45,487 bases of DNA from JAKLEX01 sp035327525 (GCA_035327525.1 DAOLDC010000002.1:1-45487); one strand, 5' to 3'; positions 1 to 8,397 are shown, numbered from the stretch's first letter. Notes: generated by a model not told the origin, from the sequence alone. Made by a program: numbers and translations.

Positions 1-71
1 ACCCCGACTCCTTCGCTCATTTTCGCTTCGCTTCAATTCGCTCAGTCCGTCTTTCAAATCCTTTCTGCTTG

Positions 72-116
72 TAAAACAAAATCGCTGATTCCTAACGGAA
101 CCAGCTCCTTGTTTTA
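72..116 (-). terminator. Terminator-like hairpin after tRNA-Tyr
   Basis: On the minus strand, three bases after the tRNA-Tyr discriminator, a long imperfect hairpin can be drawn. The outer arms are TAAAACAA (72-79) and TTGTTTTA (109-116). The inner arms are 84-92 and 97-105 (GCTG/CAGC plus TTCC/GGAA with one mismatch) around a TAAC loop. The 3' arm on the minus strand is T-rich, so intrinsic termination of the tRNA transcript is plausible. Confidence 0.55.
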
Positions 117-118
117 TG

Positions 119-202
119 TGCGCAGAGAAGGATTTGAACCTTCGTAGCCCGTAGGGCGCCAGATTTACAGTCTGGTGCATTTGACCGCTCTGCCATCTGC
201 GC
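119..202 (-). tRNA. tRNA-Tyr (anticodon GTA)
   Basis: Read on the minus strand this folds as a class II tRNA with a long variable arm. The acceptor stem is GCGCAGA/TCTGCGC with discriminator A at 119. The anticodon GTA is at 166-168 within the loop CTGTAAA, and the T-loop is TTCAAAT. The 84-nt length and variable arm fit bacterial tRNA-Tyr. CCA is not encoded. A promoter lies just upstream (213-241) and a hairpin just downstream. Confidence 0.95.
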
Positions 203-212
203 AATGTAACCT

Positions 213-241
213 ATAATAACTTTAAAAATAAAAATTGTCGA
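213..241 (-). promoter_or_regulatory. Promoter of tRNA-Tyr
   Basis: On the minus strand, TCGACA (236-241) and TATTAT (213-218) are separated by exactly 17 bases. Transcription would start a few bases before the tRNA 5' end at 202. Confidence 0.65.
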
Positions 242-261
242 GATTACTGAGATTATCGAGA

Positions 262-291
262 TTGTCGCGACTTCGTGTTTTGTGTTAAAAT
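262..291 (+). promoter_or_regulatory. Promoter of sortase gene, leaderless type
   Basis: TTGTCG (262-267) and TAAAAT (286-291) are 18 bases apart. The -10 box ends 7 bases before the ATG at 299, so the transcript probably begins at or next to the start codon. Confidence 0.5.
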
Positions 292-298
292 TATGAAA

Positions 299-934
299 AT
301 GAGCAAAATTTTCCATGACAAAAAAGACTTAATATATTTTTTGGGAATTTTTTCTGTAGTTTTTTTGATATCAATGTTTGTTTTTTCTGCCGTCGGATTG
401 GCACCTGATGGTTACCGACTAGTTGATTATTTGGAAAGAAATAACCCTATTCAGAATTATGCAGATGCAATTGACTATAGTAATGCGAGCACAAGTTCAT
501 CCGGTATTTATACCAGACCTGACAAAATTGTTATTAACAAAATCGGTGTGAATACGCAGATTTTGCAACCCAACACGCGTGATGTGGCAGAACTGGATCG
601 ATATTTGTTGCAGGGCGCGGTGCATTATCCCGGCTCAGGCTCTATCGAAAAGGGAAATATGTTTCTATTTGCCCATAGTACTGGTTTGCAATTTGTTCAG
701 AATCAGGCATTCAAAGCTTTTAATAATTTGAATAAATTGACCGTCGGAGATGAAATAGAAGTTACAGCTGACGGAAAAATTTATATTTATAAAGTAAAAA
801 CTGTAAAACTAGCTGACGAAAATTCCGCACTAGTGCGTTTTGATAACAACAAAAGGATGCTGACATTGTCGACTTGTAATACTTTTGGTGCAAAACAAGA
901 ACGCTGGGTTGTCGAAGCGGAATTTTATCGATAA
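299..934 (+). CDS. Sortase family transpeptidase, membrane-anchored
   Basis: Sortases cleave a C-terminal sorting motif on secreted proteins and join the product to an acceptor amine outside the membrane. An N-terminal hydrophobic segment (about residues 10-34) would anchor the protein with the catalytic domain outside. The catalytic His lies in FAHSTG (H126), the nucleophile Cys in LSTCNTFG (C193), and the Arg in QERWVV (R202), numbered from the ATG at 299. The open frame extends to a GTG at 275 and an ATG at 293. I prefer 299 because a -10 box (286-291) overlaps or abuts the earlier starts and sits 7 bases from this one. The length (211 aa) suits a class D/E-like sortase, but the class is not certain. 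No substrate with a sorting signal was seen nearby. It is divergent from tRNA-Tyr. Confidence 0.88.
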   Translation: MSKIFHDKKDLIYFLGIFSVVFLISMFVFSAVGLAPDGYRLVDYLERNNPIQNYADAIDYSNASTSSSGIYTRPDKIVINKIGVNTQILQPNTRDVAELDRYLLQGAVHYPGSGSIEKGNMFLFAHSTGLQFVQNQAFKAFNNLNKLTVGDEIEVTADGKIYIYKVKTVKLADENSALVRFDNNKRMLTLSTCNTFGAKQERWVVEAEFYR

Positions 935-954
935 TTTTTTCGCTTCAATTCGTT

Positions 955-2691
955 TTACCTCAACTCACTAATTAATTTTACCTCATTAAATACTCCCAAA
1001 TTTCCACGATCACGACTTTCTAGAGTGTAATTATTTTCAGCAATTTCTTTGTCACCAATTACAACAAAATAGGGAACTTTTTCTACTTTTGCTTTACGAA
1101 TTTTTTTACCAAATCCTTCATCAGAATTTTCTAATTCAACTCGAATTCCTTTTTGTTTTAGTGATTTATACAATTCTTGCGCTTTCTGATTATGAGATTC
1201 TGCGACTGGAATTATTTTCAACTGAACAGGGCACAACCAATATGGAAAATTTCCAGCAAAATGCTCAATTAGAATTGCCAAAAATCTCTCATATGATCCC
1301 AGAATTGCTCGGTGAATCATAACTGGTGTCTTTTTTTGACCATCTCTATCTGTGTATTCCAGTTCAAATCTGGCTGGCATATTGAAGTCCAATTGAATTG
1401 TTGCCAACTGTCGCTCTCTGTCTAATGAATCTTTGAACATAAAGTCCAGTTTTGGTCCATAAATCGCAGCTTCACCTTCGACAACTTTTGCATTCAATTT
1501 TAATTCATCAGAAATTTCTGCCAGCATTTTTTCTGCTTTATCCCATGTTTCTGTTGTACCAATATATTTTTCTGGATGCTTCAGATCTCTGATAGATAAT
1601 GAAACCCAGTGATTTCCGTACAGACCAATATCTGTATAAAATTCTTCAATTATTTTTACGATATTTCCAACCTCCTCTTTTATTTGATCTGGAGTACAAA
1701 AAATATGACCATCATCACAAGTTATTGCTCGAACACGTGTCAAACCGCCGATTTCACCCGGCTTTTCGTCGCGATACTGCATTGTTGACTCCATCAGCCG
1801 AACCGGCAAATCTCTATAACTACGAGGAATAGAGGCATAAATCTGGGTATGATGAGGACAATTCACTGGCTTCAAGACAAAATCGTCATAATGACTAACA
1901 ACTTTCATCAATTCATCGGCAAATTTTTCGGCATGACCAGATTTTTCATACAGCTTTATTTTTGCAAGATGAGGAATTGTAACTTCTTGCATATCATAGC
2001 GACTACTGATTTCGAACAATCTGTTTTTTAGCGCGTTTCTAATTGCGGTCCCTTTTGGGGTGAACATCGGCAATCCAGATCCAACCAAATCAGAAAAAGT
2101 AAACAAATTCATTTCTTTGCCAATTTTGCGATGATCGCGTTGTGCCGCTTCTAGTATTTTTTTGTTATAATTATCCAATTCCTTTGCTGTTTCAAATGCA
2201 ACACCATAAATCCTAGTTAGCATTTTGTTTTTTTCATCACCACGCCAATATGCGCCAGCGGTATTTATAATTGCAAAAGCATCTGTGTTTATCTCGGAAG
2301 TGTCATTTATGTGTGGACCAGAACATAGATCGACAAAATCACCTGTTTTATAGATTGATAATTTTTCTCCATTTTTTACCAAGTCGTTTATCAATTCGAT
2401 TTTGTACGGATTTTCAGCAAACATTTTTTGCGCATCATCTGGAGAAATTTCTGCACGTTCAAAAGTCAATTTTTTATTTGTAGATTTCTTTATACCTTTT
2501 TGAAATTCTCTTAGGTTTTTGTCTGTTGGAATTTTTCCTTCACTAAAATCAATATCATAGTAAAAACCATTTTCTATAACTGGACCGATTGCCAATTTTG
2601 CCTGTGGATCAAATTTCAAAACTTCTATTGCTAATAAATGGGCAAGTGAATGCCTGATTTTGTAAATCTGCGATTCTTTTTCATCTTTCAT
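955..2691 (-). CDS. thrS: Threonyl-tRNA synthetase lacking the TGS domain
   Basis: Charges tRNA-Thr with threonine in the cytoplasm. The protein starts directly in the editing domain: HSLAH (H14, H18) and CSGPH (C123, H127) are its hallmark residues. The class II catalytic core follows, with zinc ligands C278 (NCPHH), H329 (DDGHIF) and H460 (MIHRAI), then a C-terminal anticodon-binding domain. At 578 aa it is about 60 residues shorter than the 642-aa E. coli enzyme, which fits loss of the N-terminal TGS domain. A TTG at 2718 would add nine residues, but the promoter-like -10 at 2701-2706 falls inside that extension, so the ATG at 2691 is preferred. No Shine-Dalgarno sequence is visible. Confidence 0.95.
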   Translation of the reverse strand: MKDEKESQIYKIRHSLAHLLAIEVLKFDPQAKLAIGPVIENGFYYDIDFSEGKIPTDKNLREFQKGIKKSTNKKLTFERAEISPDDAQKMFAENPYKIELINDLVKNGEKLSIYKTGDFVDLCSGPHINDTSEINTDAFAIINTAGAYWRGDEKNKMLTRIYGVAFETAKELDNYNKKILEAAQRDHRKIGKEMNLFTFSDLVGSGLPMFTPKGTAIRNALKNRLFEISSRYDMQEVTIPHLAKIKLYEKSGHAEKFADELMKVVSHYDDFVLKPVNCPHHTQIYASIPRSYRDLPVRLMESTMQYRDEKPGEIGGLTRVRAITCDDGHIFCTPDQIKEEVGNIVKIIEEFYTDIGLYGNHWVSLSIRDLKHPEKYIGTTETWDKAEKMLAEISDELKLNAKVVEGEAAIYGPKLDFMFKDSLDRERQLATIQLDFNMPARFELEYTDRDGQKKTPVMIHRAILGSYERFLAILIEHFAGNFPYWLCPVQLKIIPVAESHNQKAQELYKSLKQKGIRVELENSDEGFGKKIRKAKVEKVPYFVVIGDKEIAENNYTLESRDRGNLGVFNEVKLISELR

Positions 2692-2700
2692 ATAAGCTAG

Positions 2701-2729
2701 ATTATGCCTTAAAGTCAAGAATAAGTAAA
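2701..2729 (-). promoter_or_regulatory. Candidate promoter of thrS
   Basis: On the minus strand, TTTACT (2724-2729) and CATAAT (2701-2706) are 17 bases apart. The -10 lies 9 bases upstream of the ATG at 2691, so the leader would be absent or only a few bases long. Confidence 0.45.
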
Positions 2730-2739
2730 CTTTTTTTAT

Positions 2740-2768
2740 TTGACAAAACCTCTACAGTATTCCAATAT
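2740..2768 (+). promoter_or_regulatory. Candidate promoter of the 2830 gene
   Basis: A perfect TTGACA (2740-2745) is followed after 17 bases by CAATAT (2763-2768), a poor -10. It would give a leader of about 55 bases. That leader holds a small hairpin, GAAGG-TACG-CCTTC (2790-2803), and a purine-rich AGGTAGGA just before the start. Confidence 0.4.
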
Positions 2769-2829
2769 ACAGTTAGAACAGTAACAAACGAAGGTACGCC
2801 TTCAAAAAACTGAAAGGTAGGATACGGGT

Positions 2830-3477
2830 ATGCCCAGTATAGTAAGAGAAATGTTCATTGAAAAAAGAAATTTGACGATCGAAAGATGGGTAGATTTGTT
2901 GGTCTCTCGCCGAAAACAAATTACACAATTCTTTGACTCATTCACACTACCTGAGTTAGGAAGTTTTCGATCACCTCGTGATGACGACAGGGAAATTTAT
3001 GATTTAAATCATGACAACCCTGGATTCTGGGGAGATTTATTTCTAATCAAAAATGGCGACGGATTGTTCAAAGACATTCAGGGTATTTTTGGCGAGCAAC
3101 CAGTTTCTCGCATTAAAATATTTGATCCACTGACAAAAAGTATTGTCACGGGACCGCTTGATTGGTCAAAGAATTATACAGGCGTAAAATATCTCTGGGG
3201 GATAACAAGATCAGCACAGTGGGTGTTGGTGAAAGTGGATTTTGATCTTGAAAAACTCCATGGTTACTGCCGTGAACGTGCTACACGAGTAGAAGTCAAA
3301 GGATCAAATCCTGGGGAAATTCTGGAAATTACCGGAACAAATCCTCTCGATATATGGATGACCATGGGTCGACAAGTTGATGATTGGACTAATCGTAGGT
3401 TCAGTCAATATTCGGAGATCAAGCGTCTGCAGAATGAAATGAATTTTGATAATCAGATTGTCATAAATTCAATCTAA
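2830..3477 (+). CDS. Hypothetical protein, unrecognised (215 aa)
   Basis: I do not recognise a family. The protein is soluble, with no signal peptide or membrane segment, and is rich in Trp, Arg and Asp. The first 45 residues look helical and basic. The middle part (about residues 60-150) alternates hydrophobic and polar residues as in a beta-rich domain. The last 40 residues look helical and charged. The start is supported by AGGTAGGA about 8 bases upstream, a real Shine-Dalgarno sequence that is unusual in this window. The gene has its own promoter-like TTGACA, a leader with a small hairpin, and a strong terminator at 3500. By eye its base composition is less AT-rich than that of the neighbours. 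It sits between thrS and a hydrolase gene, both on the opposite strand. It is likely a lineage-specific or accessory gene; function unknown. Confidence 0.75.
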   Translation: MPSIVREMFIEKRNLTIERWVDLLVSRRKQITQFFDSFTLPELGSFRSPRDDDREIYDLNHDNPGFWGDLFLIKNGDGLFKDIQGIFGEQPVSRIKIFDPLTKSIVTGPLDWSKNYTGVKYLWGITRSAQWVLVKVDFDLEKLHGYCRERATRVEVKGSNPGEILEITGTNPLDIWMTMGRQVDDWTNRRFSQYSEIKRLQNEMNFDNQIVINSI

Positions 3478-3499
3478 CCACTTATGTAAATTATTGCTT

Positions 3500-3534
3500 G
3501 CCTCAAGGACTCACACCCCTTGAGGCATTTTTTA
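3500..3534 (+). terminator. Intrinsic terminator after the 2830 gene
   Basis: A perfect 9-bp stem, GCCTCAAGG (3500-3508) with CCTTGAGGC (3518-3526), is followed by ATTTTTTATTT. The T-run overlaps the stop codon of the convergent hydrolase gene. Confidence 0.9.
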
Positions 3535-4089
3535 TTTCAAAACTATTTGGAGCAATTCTGGAAATTCATTTGTTCCCATGTCGCCGTGGGTAAAGTGTCC
3601 TTTGTCCTTAAAAATTACCGTTTCAGCATTTGGAATTTTGCTTTTTAAAATATCAAAACTAGTTTGAATTTCATCAAAATCATCTTGTGAATGCAAAATA
3701 TAAATTTTATCAACTTTTCCTTCCAAATTAATTTGAAAATCAAAAAAATCTCCAATTTCTTTTTTTGGATCAATCCATGGTGCTACTAGAATTAATTTTG
3801 AGACACGAATATTATTTTCTGAAAGAAATCTTACCCAAAATCCAGCCCCACAGCTATGACCAACCAATATTGTGTCAGAATTTATTCTGAACTGAGAAAT
3901 TGTATCTAACCAATCAGAAAAAACTGGTGCAAATGGTTTGGGCATTGAAGGAATTTGAGTCAAAATATCCCTGACCATTAATTGTTGATGAAGCCACGGA
4001 AGCCAATGAGAAAATATTTGTGAGTTTCGGTCACTATTATAAAAACTTTTCTTTTCAGGCATCCCATGCAGAATTATTGCGTTTTTCAT
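3532..4089 (-). CDS. RBBP9/YdeN-like alpha/beta hydrolase
   Basis: A small serine hydrolase of the RBBP9 type, substrate unknown. The nucleophile elbow is GHSCGAGF (Ser about residue 79). A late Asp in ILHSQDDFDEI and a His in KGHFTHGD would complete the triad. The N-terminal strand IILHGMP supplies the oxyanion-hole region. At 185 aa it has the usual size for the family. It is leaderless: TATAAT (4096-4101 on the minus strand) ends 6 bases before the ATG. It is convergent with the 2830 gene, whose terminator T-run overlaps its stop. Confidence 0.85.
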   Translation of the reverse strand: MKNAIILHGMPEKKSFYNSDRNSQIFSHWLPWLHQQLMVRDILTQIPSMPKPFAPVFSDWLDTISQFRINSDTILVGHSCGAGFWVRFLSENNIRVSKLILVAPWIDPKKEIGDFFDFQINLEGKVDKIYILHSQDDFDEIQTSFDILKSKIPNAETVIFKDKGHFTHGDMGTNEFPELLQIVLK

Positions 4090-4095
4090 TTTTAT

Positions 4096-4101
4096 ATTAT
4101 A
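4096..4101 (-). promoter_or_regulatory. -10 box of hydrolase gene, leaderless type
   Basis: A perfect TATAAT on the minus strand, 6 bases upstream of the ATG at 4089. The -35 region (4119-4124, TTAAGG) is weak. Confidence 0.6.
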
Positions 4102-4110
4102 GCAAAGATT

Positions 4111-7100
4111 TCACAACTCCTTAATTTTTTCAGCCATAACCGATAATTCGCCACCTTTGTCAGACAAACGACCTTTTATGGCAATACATTTCTGTGGAAT
4201 CAAAATATCTTTGTTTTCAATATAGATTTTTGGAAAAATTACAATTTCGATTTTGTCCTTCAAGTCACTGATTTTTAGAAATGCCATTTCGTCACCTTTT
4301 TTTGTCCTAATTATTTTTAATTCATCAACATGTCCTGCAACAACCGTCATCATACCGTTTTTGAGACGCGATTTTACATCGGTAATTGATAAGATTTTTT
4401 CTAATTTTTCCTTGAACTTTTCTAGTGGATGACCTGATATATATAATCCGAGCAACTCTTTTTCCCACGCCAATTTCTGAGCATCACTAATTGGCTCAGC
4501 TGGTTTTAATTTGAGCCGCGGCATTGATATTGTTTCATTTGAAAAAAGGGAAGCCTGGTCGTTCGAATTCTTTAACGACTCTTTTGAGTATGACAAAATA
4601 TCCTCCAAATTGTGTAACATTTCTGCTCGACTACCAAAATTATCCATAGCACCAGATTTTATTAACGCCTCCATGGATTTTTTATTCAAATTTCTATCAT
4701 TAATTCTCTGCAAAAAATCCTCCAGTGATGCAAAATTTCCGCCACGCTTTCTCTCACTTATTATTGTGTTAGCAATTCCTTCACCAAAGTTTTTTATAGT
4801 AGTCAGTCCAAAACGAATTTTTTCACCAACAACAGTAAAATCGCCAAAACTCTCATTGATGTCTGGTGGCAAAACATCTATACCCATCCTTTTGCACTCA
4901 TCAACCATTTCAAAGATTTTGTCTACATCACCAGAATCCGCTGACAAAACTGATGCCATATACAGAACTGGATAATTGGCCTTCAGATAGGATGTCAAAT
5001 ATGCGATTCGTCCGTAGCTGGCGGCGTGTGCTTTGTTGAAACCGTATGCGGCAAAAGTTTCTATAGATTCCCATAGTTTTGTCGTCTGATTTTCGGAAAG
5101 TCCTGCAACTTTTTGACAACCAGTTGTGAATTTTTCTCTTTGAGCTGCCATAACTTCTGGGATTTTTTTTCCCATGGCTTTTCGAAATTTGTCAGCTTCA
5201 CCCCAAGAATAGCCAGCAAATTTTACCGCAATCATCATAATATCATCCTGATAAATCAAAATTCCAAAAGTTGGTTCTAATATTTCCTTGAACCTGTCGT
5301 CCAAGTATTTTACTTTTCCGGGATTGTGTTTTCGCTCGATATAATCTGGAATAAAAGCCATCGGACCCGGACGATATAATGCGACCATCGCATTGATGTC
5401 ATTTATATTTGTTGGTTTCAAATCTTTCAAGAATTTCGTCATACCCTGACCGTTCAATTGAAATGTTGCAGCTGTTTCGCCACGCGCCAACATTTCGTAA
5501 GTTTTTTTGTCATCATCAGAGACTTTGTCCAAATCGATTTTTGTATTATGAATTTTTTCGACAAGTTTGAGAGTGTTGGCCATTATGGTTAGATTTTTTA
5601 ATCCTAGAAAATCAAATTTCAATAATCCGATTCCGTCTTCACCAACAGAATACATATCGTATTGTGTAATCAATTTTCCTTCGCCTTTTGGATCAAATTG
5701 TAGTGGAACATCCTCGTCGAGTGGATCTGGCGAAATAACAACCCCTGCGGCATGAACACCGATATGTCTGGCACAACCCTCGATTTTTTTTGCCATATCT
5801 ATTATTTTTTTTGCGTCGGATTCTTTTTTGTAAATAGTGTTCAATTCTGGAACCTCATCCAGCGCTCTATCGATTGTCATCGGAAAACCCTGTTTACCCA
5901 TTGGAATTAACTTTGAAATTCTATCACCGACAGAATATTCATAACCCAACGCTCGAGCAACATCTCTCACAGCACCACGCGCCATCATTGTTCCAAAAGT
6001 ACCTATTTGTGCCACATGATCCTTTCCGTATTTTTCCCTAACATAATCAATCAATTCATCACGCCTATCGTCTGCAAGGTCCATATCAATATCGGGTGCA
6101 GAAGGTCGCTCTGGATTCAAAAATCTTTCGAATGGTAAATTTAGTTTGATAGGATCGACAGTTGTTATTCCAACAAGATATGAAACCAGCGATCCAGCAG
6201 CAGAACCTCTAGTGTTTGATAAAATTTTCTTTTCTCGGGCTGCTTTTAACATATCAGCCACAGCCAAAAAATATTTTGAATAACCTTTTGTTTTTATAAT
6301 CTCCAGCTCGTAATTAATTCGATCTTCAATCTCGACAGTTTTTTTTAATTCACGGAAATCTAATCCCAAGTATGCCAAACGACGTAACTCATCATCTGCG
6401 CTCATACCGTTTTCGATTTTGTAGTCCGGAAATTTCCATTTTCCTATTTCTATTTCTAGATTACACATATCCGCGATTTTTTTTGTATTCTCGATTGCTT
6501 CCGGCTCGTTCTTGAATAATTCATTTATTTCAGCCTGATCAATAAAGGAAAAGTCCGCATCATCACGTGCAAAAGCCGAATCGTTACCGAAGCTGGATTG
6601 AATCGAAAGTAGAGTTCGGCGCGCCTCCTTGTCATCCTTATTCATGTAATAAATATCCTGCGTTGCTACAAGAGGAAAATTATTTTCAGTCGAAAATTTC
6701 TTGATTTTTTTTGTAAGTTCTGCAAAATCCTCAATTTCTGGATGATGACATAATTCGATAAAAAAATTCTCAGCGCCGAAATTGCTAATATAAAAATCTG
6801 CAATTTTTTTTGCTTTATCAAAATCACTAACTCGTAGCGCATTAGAAATTTCACCACCAAATGCTGGTGCAATACAAATCAAATCACTTGAATATTTTTC
6901 TATAAGTTCCTTGTCGATTCGAGGTTTGTAATAAAATCCCTCCAAATGCGAATCGGTAACTAGCTTTATCAAATTTTTGTAGCCACTTTTGTTTTTTGCC
7001 AAAAGAACAAGTCGTGCGCGTTGATTATCAATTCGAGCCTCCTTGTCGTGCCTTGTTCTGTTTGAAACATAGAAATCTACACCGATAATTGGTTTTATTC

Positions 7101-7278
7101 CAGCATCGATACATTTTTCATAAAACTGAATTGCACCGTACAAATTGCCGTTATCTGTTAGTGCGATTGCTGGCATTTCTAATTTTTTTGCCTTATTTAT
7201 CAAATTGTCAATTTTTGGCAAAGCATTAAGTAGACTATAATGACTGTGAGTGTGGAGATGAACAAAATCTGATTTCAT
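4111..7278 (-). CDS. dnaE: DNA polymerase III alpha subunit with degenerate PHP domain
   Basis: The replicative DNA polymerase. Order of parts: PHP domain (residues 1 to about 260), palm with the catalytic motif PDIDMDL and the third Asp in FDFLGLKN, fingers/thumb (residues about 580-800), a helix-hairpin-helix region (near SLEDFLQRINDRN), and a C-terminal OB fold (from about residue 975). At 1055 aa it is slightly shorter than the 1160-aa E. coli protein. In the PHP domain H9, H11, H179 and D208 are kept, but N18, N43, D68, R89, Y210 and R220 replace positions that are Asp, His, Glu or His in active bacterial PHP domains. An intrinsic exonuclease is therefore doubtful. The promoter is leaderless (TATAAT 7286-7291, 7 bases before the ATG). 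No intein. Confidence 0.97.
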   Translation of the reverse strand: MKSDFVHLHTHSHYSLLNALPKIDNLINKAKKLEMPAIALTDNGNLYGAIQFYEKCIDAGIKPIIGVDFYVSNRTRHDKEARIDNQRARLVLLAKNKSGYKNLIKLVTDSHLEGFYYKPRIDKELIEKYSSDLICIAPAFGGEISNALRVSDFDKAKKIADFYISNFGAENFFIELCHHPEIEDFAELTKKIKKFSTENNFPLVATQDIYYMNKDDKEARRTLLSIQSSFGNDSAFARDDADFSFIDQAEINELFKNEPEAIENTKKIADMCNLEIEIGKWKFPDYKIENGMSADDELRRLAYLGLDFRELKKTVEIEDRINYELEIIKTKGYSKYFLAVADMLKAAREKKILSNTRGSAAGSLVSYLVGITTVDPIKLNLPFERFLNPERPSAPDIDMDLADDRRDELIDYVREKYGKDHVAQIGTFGTMMARGAVRDVARALGYEYSVGDRISKLIPMGKQGFPMTIDRALDEVPELNTIYKKESDAKKIIDMAKKIEGCARHIGVHAAGVVISPDPLDEDVPLQFDPKGEGKLITQYDMYSVGEDGIGLLKFDFLGLKNLTIMANTLKLVEKIHNTKIDLDKVSDDDKKTYEMLARGETAATFQLNGQGMTKFLKDLKPTNINDINAMVALYRPGPMAFIPDYIERKHNPGKVKYLDDRFKEILEPTFGILIYQDDIMMIAVKFAGYSWGEADKFRKAMGKKIPEVMAAQREKFTTGCQKVAGLSENQTTKLWESIETFAAYGFNKAHAASYGRIAYLTSYLKANYPVLYMASVLSADSGDVDKIFEMVDECKRMGIDVLPPDINESFGDFTVVGEKIRFGLTTIKNFGEGIANTIISERKRGGNFASLEDFLQRINDRNLNKKSMEALIKSGAMDNFGSRAEMLHNLEDILSYSKESLKNSNDQASLFSNETISMPRLKLKPAEPISDAQKLAWEKELLGLYISGHPLEKFKEKLEKILSITDVKSRLKNGMMTVVAGHVDELKIIRTKKGDEMAFLKISDLKDKIEIVIFPKIYIENKDILIPQKCIAIKGRLSDKGGELSVMAEKIKEL

Positions 7279-7285
7279 GTTTGCT

Positions 7286-7314
7286 ATTATAGATGAGATG
7301 ATGATATATGAAAA
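7286..7314 (-). promoter_or_regulatory. Promoter of dnaE, leaderless type
   Basis: On the minus strand, TTTTCA (7309-7314) and a perfect TATAAT (7286-7291) are 17 bases apart. Only 7 bases separate the -10 from the ATG at 7278. Confidence 0.65.
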
Positions 7315-7347
7315 GAGGATAATTAATCTATAAATTTTTTAGAATAA

Positions 7348-7992
7348 ATGAAAAAAGTAAAATTTCAAAAAACAAATATCAAAAAACCGCAAAATAATTT
7401 TGTGGTCGGAATAGATGAAGTTGGGCGTGGACCATTGGCTGGGCCAGTATATGTTTGTGGAGTTTTGATGACCACATCACAATACAAAAAAATAATGAAA
7501 TCAAAAATAATTTTTAATTTGCGTGATTCAAAAAAACTATCAGAAAAACAGCGTGAGATGTGGTTTGAAAATATTTTATTATGGCAAAAAGAGGGTTTGT
7601 TGGATTTTGTTTGTTTCAATCAAACCGCAGATTCTATAGACAAAAATGGTATAAGTTTTTGTATTAGGAAATGTATTTACAAAATTTTGCGCAAATTAGA
7701 GGTGGCTAACAACTCACAGATATTATTGGACGGATCATTATTTGCTCCAAAAAATTTCCATAATCAGACTACAATTATAAAAGGTGATGAAAAAGTGCCA
7801 ATAATATCTCTAGCATCAATTATTGCAAAAGTAACTCGTGATAAATATATGATAAACATTTCAAAAAAATTTTTTAAATATAATTTTGAAACCAATAAGG
7901 GTTACGGAACCGCAAAACATTGTGCTGCAATAAAAAAATACGGCATAAGCAAAATTCACCGAAAAAGTTTTTGTTCAAATCTAATAATGTAA
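7348..7992 (+). CDS. rnhB: Ribonuclease HII
   Basis: Removes ribonucleotides and RNA primers from RNA/DNA hybrids. The family start GIDEVGRGPLAGP is at residues 21-33 (catalytic D23, E24). LRDSKKLSEKQ, ILLDGS (third Asp) and SIIAKVTRDKYM (fourth Asp) follow, then the family tail motif NKGYGTAKH. At 214 aa it is a standard length. It is divergent from dnaE with 69 bases between them. No Shine-Dalgarno sequence. It is followed by the rpmF promoter on the same strand. Confidence 0.95.
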   Translation: MKKVKFQKTNIKKPQNNFVVGIDEVGRGPLAGPVYVCGVLMTTSQYKKIMKSKIIFNLRDSKKLSEKQREMWFENILLWQKEGLLDFVCFNQTADSIDKNGISFCIRKCIYKILRKLEVANNSQILLDGSLFAPKNFHNQTTIIKGDEKVPIISLASIIAKVTRDKYMINISKKFFKYNFETNKGYGTAKHCAAIKKYGISKIHRKSFCSNLIM

Positions 7993-8021
7993 ACAAAACT
8001 ATTTACTGTCAAAATATCAAT

Positions 8022-8049
8022 TTGCACTTTTTTGTGCTTGTGATATTAT
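8022..8049 (+). promoter_or_regulatory. Promoter of rpmF, leaderless type
   Basis: TTGCAC (8022-8027) and TATTAT (8044-8049) are 16 bases apart, with an extended-10 TG at 8041-8042. The -10 ends 9 bases before the ATG at 8059. Confidence 0.7.
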
Positions 8050-8058
8050 GTCTGGATT

Positions 8059-8298
8059 ATGGTAGTACGAATGCGACATACAAGGTCTCAGGTTGGACAA
8101 AACCGAGCCCACAAAAAATTATCAAAACCATCATTAACACGTGATCAGAATGGTGCTATTTCTATTCGCCACAGAGTATCAGCGGTGACTGGAATGTACA
8201 AAGGGAGACAAGTTATAGATGTAAACAAAAAACTAATAAAAAAAGCAAAAAAGAACCAGCCTACATCTAGCGAGAAGCCGTCAGCAGAAAAGAAATAA
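8059..8298 (+). CDS. rpmF: 50S ribosomal protein L32, zinc-free form
   Basis: A component of the large ribosomal subunit. The N-terminus MVVRMRHTRSQVGQNRAH matches the L32 start found in Patescibacteria. ISIRHRVSAVTGMYKGRQVID fills the part that in many bacteria holds a zinc ribbon, but here there is no cysteine. A Lys-rich tail ends the 79-aa protein. It has its own leaderless promoter and is closed by an intrinsic terminator at 8307. Confidence 0.92.
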   Translation: MVVRMRHTRSQVGQNRAHKKLSKPSLTRDQNGAISIRHRVSAVTGMYKGRQVIDVNKKLIKKAKKNQPTSSEKPSAEKK

Positions 8299-8306
8299 CA
8301 AATATA

Positions 8307-8340
8307 AAAAGCGCTAAACCAAATAGCGCTTTTGCTTTTA
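8307..8340 (+). terminator. Intrinsic terminator after rpmF
   Basis: A 10-bp stem, AAAAGCGCTA (8307-8316) with TAGCGCTTTT (8324-8333), around a short A-rich loop, followed by a T-rich stretch. Confidence 0.9.
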
Positions 8341-8353
8341 TTTTCTATATTGT

Positions 8354-8359
8354 TATAAT
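8354..8359 (+). promoter_or_regulatory. -10 box upstream of nusB-nudix
   Basis: A perfect TATAAT just after the rpmF terminator. The -35 would fall in the terminator T-run (weak TTGCTT at 8332-8337). The resulting leader would be about 31 bases with no Shine-Dalgarno sequence. Confidence 0.5.
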
Positions 8360-8397
8360 ACAAAAAGTATTTCTTTAAATTAATAAATAATTATTTT

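Noticed and set aside
92..316. Minus-strand open frame of 74 codons across the tRNA-Tyr gene
   Set aside because: It runs through the tRNA and both promoters; the tRNA explains the sequence.
28..952. Repeated 13-mer TCGCTTCAATTCG at 28-40 and 940-952
   Set aside because: There are only two short copies in low-complexity sequence, with no spacing or structure that suggests a repeat array or an attachment site.
4511..4975. Plus-strand open frame of 154 codons inside dnaE
   Set aside because: It lies wholly antisense to a conserved part of dnaE, has low-complexity Ser/Lys/Phe content and no start signals.
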